DNA from: Phallus indusiatus
Taxonomy: Eukaryota; Basidiomycota; Agaricomycetes; Phallales; Phallaceae
DNA length: 64,000 nt
Assembly: GCA_027605045.1 (NCBI GenBank)
Contig: JAQFWX010000019.1
Coordinates: 1 to 64,000 of the forward strand
Reading direction: 5' to 3'
Shown here: one piece after another, positions 1 to 10,200 of the stretch
How the letters are laid out: every line of letters starts with the position of its first letter
How positions within the stretch are numbered: the stretch's first letter is position 1
Made by a program: the position numbers and the translations under genes
Notes under the pieces: generated by a model
Told to the model about the DNA's origin: nothing
What the model saw: the letters and a program-made list of their open reading frames with translations, nothing else
Databases searched by the model: none

Positions 1-975
1 AGAGAAAATTACGAGATAATGTCACCGCGAGGCTCACCTCTGAATTCGGGAACCGAGTTCGCGACGGTACACCCAGTAGTAAGTGCGAGATCGTACTTGA
101 TCAGAACAGCGTCTAAAACCAACGTGAAGGTTCGGACAACCCTGTTACGGGTTTGAATTCCATATTTGCGGTTGGCTTGCATTGCGAAAAAATAAACGAT
201 GTGCATCCGGTTGAGAGTCAGCAAATAAAGGATTATTTCTTGCAATTAATCACGAGAAACCATGATATCCAAGTGCGCTACAAGTGGAATCCAAACGATG
301 TGGCGATCTGGGACAAGTAAGTCATGATAAAGTGATAATGAAACAAGCTGAATCGGTGCTGTACAGTCGCTCTGCGTATCATGCGGCCACGTAAGTGAAC
401 AGCGTTATTGATACCTTATCAGAAGATGACCAAACCAAATTTAGGCCAGACGTTGGAAACGAAATTCGATTCGGAAACAGGGTTACCACTGGCGAAAAGC
501 CATACTTGGCAGTGAATTGATATTATGTAGCAGCGGGAACCAGAATTGTTGTAATTATTTTTTCAGAGAAAGTCATATGCCAGTGTCTTCATATTCCATA
601 AATGAGATGAGAGTAAATGTAGGAAAGAGCCGGAAGAATCTTCGCTAATGAACCTAGAACGAGGGACGCTGAAAAAACTCGAAAAGAGGCAAAGAAAAAG
701 AACAAAAAAAGAATAACAAAATTGTCCACAAACCTCAGTAACATTGTTCATAAAAAGACGGTTTATGTCTGAGCTGGACAATTAGGACAACCGTTGGACA
801 ATTAGGTAAACAGCTGGGGACCCGTCGGAGATAGCCAGACCATCGGTGTTTTGCCAAAATCGCGATTAGATAATTGTGCCTTCCCGACGTACATATAGGC
901 GGGTGACAGTACAACTTCAGTCTTCCACAACTTCACAATTTTCTCTCGATCCACACGCTACTTTTGAAATTTTCA
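1..975. other. Intergenic/upstream region, no gene recognised
   Basis: No open frame here has recognisable protein character; the short frames are interrupted and compositionally ordinary. The last 100 bases, with a transcribed-looking CT/CA-rich stretch just before 976, probably form the promoter and 5' leader of the F-box gene that follows. Nothing else can be supported. Confidence 0.5.
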
Positions 976-2726
976 ATGGAATATAACGAGGTTTGCAATA
1001 ACTCCTACTGTTCTGTATTGGACAAGACCTGACAAGTTTCTCATTGACTCTAGCCACTCGCTCCTAGTAGCGGAATTCCCAAATTTCCTGTGGAAACATG
1101 GGAAATGATCATGTTGCATCTATCAAGAGCAGGGGAATTGTACAATGTCTCTCTCGCGTGCCGGTATCTCAACTCTGTGGCCCGCAACCTTCTCTACAAT
1201 CACTTGTACCTGGATCCCAACCACTACGCTGTGCATACTTTATTGTCACTTGATAACAATCCGCAACTGCGTCAACAAGTCCAGGAACTTACTTTACTAT
1301 CTCCTAATACTAATAAAATGCGCATCATTTCTCAGGACATAATTGACGGCGCGGAGCATGCCTACCATCGTCTCAATATACCGTATTTTTCACTCCCTCC
1401 GAGTCAGCCAATATGGCCAACTCGCGAGCACTAATGTGGTCTCCATTGGGAATGGTATCCAATCCCCAACGCTCAGGCGTACATATAGATGCATGCATCC
1501 GCCCAATCTTCAATTATATCCCGCGTTTCAGTAATCTGCATTCGCTGTATATAATAGGAGACTGCGTTCCTGCCGATTTCTTGGGATGGGTACTTGCCTT
1601 ACCGTCTCTCACCACTCTCGAACTACGCGAGACACAGATAGCTTCCGGTCTTCATAGATTAATACCTGTGGCTCCCATCCCACTTCGACGTCTCGTCATC
1701 ATCAAATGTTGGACTAAAGCTTACACCTTGGAAAACCCTGTGGCAGTCCATCTATGCGAAGCTTTCTTGACAAAGTCCCCTCACTTGGTTCACCTATCCT
1801 TGGATGGGTTTATGGAACGCCCTGCCTATAATTTAATTTCAGACATGCCAAACCCACCAGCGCTGGACTACCTCAGTTGCACCGGTGCTGGCTTGCAAGA
1901 TCATGACAGCGTTATGCTCGGTCGCGTCTTTTCATCTTTGGGAAACTTGACTGCTCTAAATCTTTCTCGGGTCCCTCGTGAACTTGGCCCTATCCTTCCT
2001 ACGCAGGCGCTACCTAATTTAACGACAATCACGGGCCAAATTCGAACCCTGACTGTCTTCATTCACGGACGGCAACCTCCTCGACCCTTGAAAAATATAA
2101 CCATTGTGGACTTCCCGACTTCAACCGCAGGCGGAGTCTCCTGGGAATGTATTTTAGTGAACTTCATCGAGAATCTGTACCAATTAAATTTGGATCTGCA
2201 ACGGTTAACTTTCAATTTGGCATCATGGAGTGAAGACCTCTTTCTCTGTATCTGTCAACTATTTCCAGCGGTCAAAGAATTAAAAATACAGTTGGTAATG
2301 GGACCTGGAGTTGACGAGGTACTGTATAATTTATTTTTTCCCCGCCCAGAGTCAAGCTTTATTGAACGAATTACCCAGTACTTCAGAATTTCATTCGGAC
2401 CTCGCTTTTTACCTCGCCTAAATCATCTCGAAGTCCTCCACATTTTTGAGAAGAACCCAAAGTTCACTAATTACTCGCGTTCGTACACCTGTCCCAAGGG
2501 AATAGTAATCCCGACACATCAACCTTTGATTTTAACCGAGGCCGATCGCGAAGAAATCGCAGAAACTCCAATACATCTACGTCGATGGGAAAAATTATGT
2601 CCTTCTTTAAGACAAGTGGCATTTTATCGAGAAATTTGGTGGAGGAGGAAGCCGACGGAAACTGGAGGATGGTCATTAATGGAGGAGTTGCTTCCGGAAC
2701 TTACGTCCGAACCTGGAGGGTTTTGA
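976..2726 (+). CDS. F-box protein with LRR-like repeats (frame break near 1370-1410)
   Basis: Likely substrate-recognition subunit of an SCF-type ubiquitin ligase. I place the ATG at 976. A five-codon first exon ends at 990, an intron runs 991-1053, and the frame then enters an F-box-like segment (P-V-E-T-W-E-M-I near 1084, followed by L-A-C-R-Y-L-N and the L-Y-x-H-L-Y-L end of the box). After it comes a leucine-rich region of about 400 residues with repeated L-x-x-L-x-L motifs, typical of the expanded Agaricomycete F-box family. The first long frame stops at 1434 and the second, open to the TGA at 2726, is in another phase. A 38-nt intron (1370-1407) or a 149-nt intron (1383-1531) would join them; the first is very short, the second removes conserved-looking codons. 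A true frameshift is therefore possible. Convergent with the downstream transporter gene. The family is clear; the exact model is not. Confidence 0.72.
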
Positions 2727-3475
2727 GTTAAATATGTAAGTGATAATATGCTGAAACGCGGATTTTTTTTTTGTTTCTCTCATTGGGATATTTATCCCCA
2801 TATTTTTATTAATACACGAGATGGATAATACGCCGTCAATTTGTAAATTTAATTTGATAGAATACGAGTTATAATTCTTGGAGTGAACCTCTTATCAGCT
2901 TTTATCTAATTAGCCCTGAGCCAGATCAGACATCTCGCATAGATAATAGTTGCTCATCAAAAAGGGGGTGGCTTGACGATCAGATCATCTGCAGGGCCGA
3001 ATCATTCCTCAAATGCTAAGTCTCCTTCCTGACTCAGTTGGTGACAAACTTGAATGGCACTCGACACTCGAGACTAGGGATTAGAATATGTAGTTTTTTG
3101 TCCCACTCCATTCAAGTTTTCTCTCCAGAGCTGCTCCAGAGACATTTCCATCTAGCTCTGCCAGAAAAACAAAGGAAGCGCCGGCGGAAGGGACTCGGCA
3201 TTCTCTATTATTTTGAAGACAGTCGCCGTCAGCATATTCCTAGCAGTACTGCCACAAACTATGTGGCACGACAGCAACTACCGCCGATCTCTGGGTTGAA
3301 TAGCTTATGTATAAAACCGACTCTATGACTCTTCGTTTTCAACACACATCTGACGAAATTTGTTTGTATGATTTCTGCGCGGGGTACAATTTATTTATTC
3401 ATTGAAGTTATACATATGTGCCCATAAAATACTCTCCGAGATGCCACAAATATATATAACAAATCAAACAAAAAT
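2727..3475. other. Convergent intergenic spacer
   Basis: Lies between the 3' ends of the F-box gene (+) and the cation transporter gene (-). It is AT-rich just after the F-box stop, as expected for 3' UTR and polyadenylation sequence of both genes. The frame at 3038-3328 has no recognisable domain, and I do not call it a gene. Confidence 0.5.
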
Positions 3476-5288
3476 CTATGACTGCGAATTCGAAGTCGAT
3501 GTACTTTCGACATCAACGTCGACGTCATCCGGAATCATCTTCACTCTAACCTCCGAAATCTCTTTTTTAAACGCAAAAAGTCGTTCGCGAATTTGTTGCT
3601 GGACGAAATAAGCTTCTACCATAGTTGTTTGCGGTGGAAGAACAGCAACAAGATCGACAAACATGAGAGCGCCGGAACGTACGGCGCGGACATCTCGAAT
3701 GGCTGTGAGATGTTTGAGCTGGAGAGAGGGCGTCGAAGGATCGAAAAGTGGATTTAGTTGTCGGATGATGGTTGTGCGTGTTTTGTCGGATACGCCGCGG
3801 TCTACTAGTTGGTTGAAACCTCCTTGGAGGAGACCTAGTCCTTGGCCGAGGATGACAAAAGAGACGACGAGACCTACGGAGGGACATATAAATCAAGGGT
3901 CAATCAATCAATGCACACACACGTACCTCCCAGTGGATCTAGCGGAAGACCTGGAACGAGCCATGTCCCCAAAATAGCAATAAGAGCTACAAGACTCGAA
4001 TAAGCGTCACTTCGATGATGTATCGCATTAGCCATAAGAACACCACTATGTTCATCGTCCGCGACCTTTTTGGTAGCGCGGTACAGCCACTCTTTAGCAA
4101 CAACGCTAACGGCTGCGAACCACGCCGCATTTGGGTCGAGTATGTTTCCGGGGTCAGGTGCACCGTGTTCCGTCGCGTGGGATGAGATATTGCTGGTAGT
4201 GTGTACGATGGTTTGAAGAATGTCGTGTGCGAGACCTGGTTGAAGGAGTTGAATGCTTGGGTAGAGAGCTTCGAGGAGGAGATTGTAGGAGTGGAAGCCG
4301 ATACCCAAAGCACCCCCTACCAAGAGGAGCGAAACGGTGACTGTCCCGATTGTCTCGAATTTACCATATCCTTGCCAGAACGATCAGCATCAAATAATCC
4401 GCCACTATGGGGTGTGCTTACCATATGGATAGCGAGGTGACTTTGGTTGTCGTGAAAGTCTCCAACAAAACAGAGTTACAAAGTCTCCTAGTAGATCACT
4501 CAAAGAGTGTCCAGCATCTGCAAGAAGCGAAGCGGAATGAAGAAACCTGAAGAGATAACAGCGTTAGTTTTAAAATGGGTAAATCAAATTGAAAGTAAAA
4601 ATATAACAGATGAAGCAAAGAGAGGAATTGACCATCCAGCAGCGCCTTTTGCAGCCGTAAGACCGACATTGGCAAATAGACCAATTAGTGTAATACGTGA
4701 ACCACGATCACCTCGAGAGCGAACATATATATGTAATGTATCTTTTTAGAATTTGAAGAAAGGGACTCACCTCCGCCTTTGAGAGTCTCGATGAACTTTT
4801 CGGCATCCGCTCGCTGGTGTTCATGATTGTGATCGTGTCCGCCGAAGCCAAAGACGCCGTGAGTGTGAGTGTGCATTTCGTGATTGTGTTCATGGTGGTG
4901 GTGGTCATGATCGTGTTCGTGTCGGATGGCTGTCGCCGAACTTAACGTGTCGTCTAAATGATGACTCTTCTCACTCGAAGCCGTTACTTTCGAGCTTGCA
5001 AACCGCTTTCTCATTGTTGCTGATAAACCCGAATTTGGATTGGAAGCCACTCGTGAAGTTTGTCGACCGGTCGACGTCCACCATGACGAGACCGGCGCCG
5101 AGCCACGGCATGGACATTTCCGAGCTCGAGAAAGACCGACACTGTCTGTGAGTGCATCTGTGTATAAACATCTCGATTCTGGAATCCTCTGGGAAGTGTG
5201 ATAGTATAACGAGTTCAATGACGTCGTCACAGACAAAGCGGGTGATGTTCGGACTCGGACTCCTGGCTGCGATGGAAACTAAAGGCAT
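3476..5288 (-). CDS. Cation diffusion facilitator, mitochondrial MMT1/2-like
   Basis: Metal-cation/proton antiporter of the CDF family; the closest known type is the mitochondrial iron transporter pair Mmt1/Mmt2 of yeast. Joined exons read through the CDF hallmark H-S-A-S-L-L-A-D-A-G-H-S-L-S-D-L (around 4500-4550). A later membrane segment carries H-H-R-S-D-A-Y-S-S, the second metal-site helix (around 4000-4030). Before the first membrane segment is a histidine-rich loop alternating H with D and E (about 4850-4930), a probable metal-binding stretch. The N-terminus is rich in R, S and T with few acidic residues, which fits a mitochondrial presequence, but its first exon junction is unresolved. 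The ATG at 5288 is a candidate; a start further in is possible. Introns can be placed near 4737-4770, 4375-4420 and 3876-3926 (approximate). The C-terminal cytosolic domain ends in an acidic D-V repeat. Divergent from the lactamase-fold gene, sharing about 260 bp. Confidence 0.85.
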
Positions 5289-5545
5289 TCCAGTTAACCC
5301 GAAGAGAGCACATTAAAAAGAGAAGAAAGCGAGAGAGAGAGAGAAAGCGAGGGAGGAAGGAAGTATTGTCACCAGTCACTCAGTTTGTTCGTAATGGCGG
5401 AGCCAATTACATTGGAGTGAAATGGATTTGCAGATGAGCGCGTGGGACAATCACGAATTGCGAATCAAATATCTGATAATAGATAATCTGATAGATATCA
5501 AATAAATATGAGATCGGCGTACAAAGATCGAAATGCTAGCACAAC

Positions 5546-6772
5546 ATGTCTCAACTTGAAACAGTCGACAAGCTCACCATTCAAATCGTCGTTGACAACA
5601 ATGTCGAATGGTAAACGACAAAATAACTATTGTATTCGAAAAGCTCTGATAAATAAACCAGGATGAATCCACTTCCACCGGGTTTCATCCCCGAAGTAGT
5701 TCAAAAAGTGCTGTCCAATCCCCCACCCGACGTCGAAACCGGCAGTAAAGGCATTGTAGACCTGTACAACTACTGCTGCGGTGCACACGGCTTTTCCGTC
5801 CTCATCGCAAGTCTTTTGAACCACATTATATATATACAGACAATCTCATTTTTTGACAGAGAACAGTCAAAGACGGCGTGCACCACTCCACACTATTCGA
5901 CACCGGACCAGACCCCGCACGTTTGACCGCAACTTTGCATCACTCGGTTTAAACAGTATCACCCCACCCATCGAACGAATCGTCATATCCCACTACCACG
6001 GAGACCACACAGGTGCTATCCCAACAGCCGTCAAACTCCTCACTAGTGCCGCTACTACCACTACCGAGCTGAACCACCCAAACTCCAATAAACCTACCAC
6101 GGTCATAGTCGATGCACACCCAGACAGACCCATCGCACGCGCCGCGCCCTTCGCAGGCTCACAAAATGGTCTATTCCGTCTCCCATACGACCCCACGCAT
6201 CAAGAAATCGAAGACGCGGGCGCGATTCTCGATCTTCATGCTGACGAACATGTCGTCGCCGATGGTGCCGTCTACGTGAGCGGTGAAATCCCCCGCGTCA
6301 CCGAGTTCGAAGTCGGCATGCCCGGTCATATGAAGTGGGTTGAGGATGAAAGTATTGATGATGGTCAATGGGTCGACGATCCATATGTTATGGAAGAACG
6401 CTATGTAGCTGTTGATGTTGTCGACAAAGGCATCGTCATATTCAGCGCATGCTCTCACGCAGGAATCGTCAACGTTGTCAAACACGCCGTTGAAAAGTTC
6501 AAAAAACCCATATACATGGTACAGTTTGAACGCGCAATGTCTTCATTCAACCTCTAATCTTCTGTTAGGTTTTGGGTGGTATGCATTTAGGCGGAATGAT
6601 GTTCCGCCCTCGTCTCGAACCAACTGTCCACTACCTCAGCAAAGAACTAAACCCACCTCCGAAATACGTAGTTCCTTTACACTGCTCCGGCTCGGACGTC
6701 AAATTCCTATTACAACAAGCTTTTGGTCAAGGTTGCGTTAATATCGGGACTGGTGTTAGAATCGAATTGTAG
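5546..6772 (+). CDS. Metallo-beta-lactamase-fold hydrolase (possible pseudogene or base-call error)
   Basis: Soluble metallohydrolase of the lactamase superfamily, resembling MBL-fold proteins related to archaeal/bacterial 7,8-dihydropterin-6-methyl-4-(beta-D-ribofuranosyl)aminobenzene phosphate synthase-like proteins; the substrate is unknown. Exon 1 (5546-5610) starts at ATG and splices to 5662. The fold motifs are visible: L-F-D-T-G-P-D-P near 5900, then S-H-Y-H-G-D-H-T-G (H-x-H-x-D-H, near 5990), S-A-C-S-H-A-G-I near 6445 and a C-terminal L-H-C-S-G-S near 6680. A last intron lies at 6519-6568 and the stop is at 6770-6772. Between the L-F-D-T-G segment and the H-x-H-x-D-H segment the frame changes by one base at the T run 5922-5924. 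Four T's instead of three would make it continuous and no intron fits there, so this copy is either broken or carries a base-call error. Confidence 0.8.
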
Positions 6773-7267
6773 TCTAAGGTTACTCAGTAGAAAGAAAAGG
6801 TGTAAATCTTGTAATGTTTAATTGTTTCATGAAGTACAAATTGCATTTTGAATGTGCCAATCCGAGGGTCATAAAAGTATGTGAAGTATGTGCAGCTGAA
6901 AACGAAACAAAGAAAAAGGAGGAAGAAAAAAATGTTGTCTACTATATACTGTGATTTGAACAATGTGTGTACGTAGCAAGTGTATGAACAAAAAGCCAAA
7001 AAATTGTATACAAAACGGAACGTAAATGGGGGGATGGGAGGAAGCCAAAAAAAACAAGACATGAATCAGCCGAAATCAGCCGTTTTAGAGCATATACATA
7101 CAAGAAAAAAAAAGCAAAAAGAATAATATAAATTCTCCAGAGATAACTTAAACAAACCCCAAGACCCAAGGGATAAATGTCAAAATGAGAGTAGTGATAT
7201 GGGTATCGAATGGAGAAATGCCGAGGAGAAGGGGAATGGGATATTTTCGTTGAGAGGGGGCGTGTCG
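6773..7267. other. Convergent intergenic spacer, A-rich
   Basis: Sits between two convergent genes. The + strand is strongly A/G-rich with runs of A (6900-7110), as expected for 3' UTR on both strands. No gene or structured element was recognised. Confidence 0.5.
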
Positions 7268-10200
7268 TTATGGGACAGCAGCATTTCCATCCTCAGCAGA
7301 AGGATTAACAACAATACCACTAGCAGTAGCAGCGGAATCCGAAACGGAAACCAACTTTGCCGTCGTCATCGTTTGATCCTGAGCTTGAACCACTGAGACC
7401 AATTGCGTTTCTCCTCCACCACCGCTAGGAGGACTCGCCGCGTGAGTAGTATGAGTAACAGGCGACGTAGCAGGTGTTCGATTCGGCGTCGGAACAGAAG
7501 GCGGTGAACCGGTAGTAGTATTACTCGGGGGTATAAACCCAGATAAGGCACCGCTATTGGTACCGGTACTGCTGCTGGCGGGTCCAACGGCGTCAGTACC
7601 ACCACCACCACCACCACCACCATTATCTGGATTCAGAGAAGTTGCAGTAACAGGAGGATATGGATTGCCGGTAACGATAACACCTATACGTCGAAGTCCA
7701 GCACCAGCACCATTACCACCACCGGGGTTTTCTCCATTTCCACCAGAAGAAGACGACGGATTAGTAACTTGAGGTTGGGGATTCACACCAGCACTGGCAC
7801 CAATTCCAGAATTACCATTACCACCACCACCAACAGCAGCAGCAGCATTACCGGTACCGACACCAGCAAGAACACTAGCAGCAGCAGCAGCACTACCCCC
7901 AGGAGACTTCTTCACCGCAACTCCTCCTCCACCCGCACCAGCACCAACACCGCTAGCAATACGTGACTTATACTCCCTATCCACATCCTTCAAAAAGTCC
8001 AATAACGCAACACTCCCCTGACTCCGCCCCGGAATACCTTTCGACAGTATCCCATCCCCACCAGTACCAGAACCAGGACCACCGCTGCCACCGCCTCCAG
8101 CAGCACCAGGACCTCCGAGTCCTAAGCTGCCTTTTTCGGGAAGCATCGATCCGCCGTTTAAAATTTCAACGACACGAGGATCTTCATACGGACCTCCTGG
8201 ACCGTACTTGTCCGCTAATTGTAACGTCTGTTCACAATCGGATCCCCACGAAGTCTGTCGAAACAAAGCCTGCAAAACATGATTCTGAAAAAAAATTAAA
8301 AAAATCAATCTTTGATTTCAATTTTTTTTTGTTAGAAACCAACCTTCGTGATCCTCTTATTTCCACACCCTCAGCAGTAGGCGGCGTCTTCCTATTCGCC
8401 CAAGTAGCCACAATCCTCGCCGCAAACCGATACCCCTTCAACAACTCCGGAATAGGCAACAACCTTCCCTTCGACGCAGCAAACTCCATATATCCATCCT
8501 CTTTTTGAATGTGCGATCTCAAATACGCTACGATCGCCGCATTAATAATTTCTTTCGGTGCTTTCCCGCCCGGATGATTCACAAACGTCGACGAGGAGGA
8601 GGATGGTGTTGCTGCTGCTGCTGATGTTGATGAATTGGCCATTCGACTTGACATGGGCGGGAGTAGATGAGGGGTGGATGTGTATTCTCCGGGTGAAGTC
8701 GGTTGTTGCTGTTGATAGTGAGATGGTTGTGCGCTGCTCGATGCTGAAGATGTGTTTGGACCACCTGGACCACCACCACCACCACCACCACCGGTATTAG
8801 ACGAACCGCGTAATCGTCCCGAAGTAGAAGACGAAGTAGCAACATTGCCCAACCCCAAAAGCGCATTGGATCGAACACCAACGGGTACAATATTATTAGT
8901 CGACAACGGCGATAACCCAGGATTATTATTTCCACTCCCTCCTCCCGCTCCGCCGCTATTATTAGAATTATTATTATTACTATTGTTGTTGTTGTTATTT
9001 CCCCCCGGAGTAGAATTCGAACCACTACCGCCTCCACTGCGCGAATCAGGCCTCGAAATACCCACTCCCATTCCAAATCGATTTTTCCCGGTCGAACCAC
9101 TCGAAGAAGACGGAGCATGAGGATGAGGATTATTCCCCGACGATCCACCAGCACCGGGACTTGACTCTGCCCCGGTAATCACGTTTTCCATTAACATCGA
9201 CGTACCACCCCCACTCGCATTTAACCCCGAATTGGAATTCTGCGCAGCCGTTGAAGAACCACCACCACCACCAGAAGCCATCCCGCTCACATTGTTCATT
9301 CCCATCCCTACACCAACGATATTCCCCAACCCAAAATTCCCAACTCCCGCAGACCCACCACCTCCACCACCCCCACTTCCGCTTCCATTCCCATACGCAG
9401 CTCCTCCACTCGAAGACGAATTATGATGGTGAGGATGATTATTCCCATTCGTTCGTTGTCGTTTATTAACAGCCGAATCCTCTTCGTGACTTCTTTTCTG
9501 TCCGAGCGTAGGTGACATACTACCACTATTATTTCCTCCTGCTCCTCCACCGCTATAATACGACTGTGATGGATGGCCTACATTATGCATATGATATGCC
9601 GGATGTGAATGAGGATGAGGAGGATAGGGATGCGGATGCGAGTGAGGATGCGAGTGAGGATGCGCCGATGGAGGACTGGAATAGTATTCTTCATACGACA
9701 TTGAACTAACGTTAAGTGGCCCGGCTGACGACGACGCAGCAGCAGACGACCCCGGGTTCATATTTACATTCACACCCATTCCACCGCCGGGCATACCTAT
9801 CCCCGTGCTCATACCCATACGAGAAGGAATACCCCGAGATTGAAAGTGCAAAGGCTGATGTGGTGAAAATGCTGTAGAATGTGAATGTTGTGGGTGTTGT
9901 GGGTGTGGGTGTTGATGCATCGGATGGTGCGGTGTATGCGATCGGTGATAAGGGTGAAAATCATGTGCAGGGCGAGATTCAAAGTTCTGTGTATATCGCA
10001 TGTGAATATTTTGATAAATCATAAATTGTTTATGAAGAGAAACAAAAACTCACGGGTTCGATAATAAGTTCGATGGTCTTTTCGCGAGATACCATGAGCA
10101 AACTTGACGGCTGACATTCCATTGTACCATCATCCGAAATACGAACAAAACATTGACGATATTTACCGCGTCTAGCATAGACCTTTGCCGCACCTTTTAG

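Noticed and set aside
8752..9426. Long proline-rich and other frames on the + strand through 8752-9426
   Set aside because: They are complements of G- and N-rich triplet repeats of the minus-strand gene; low complexity, no initiation context, no splice support.
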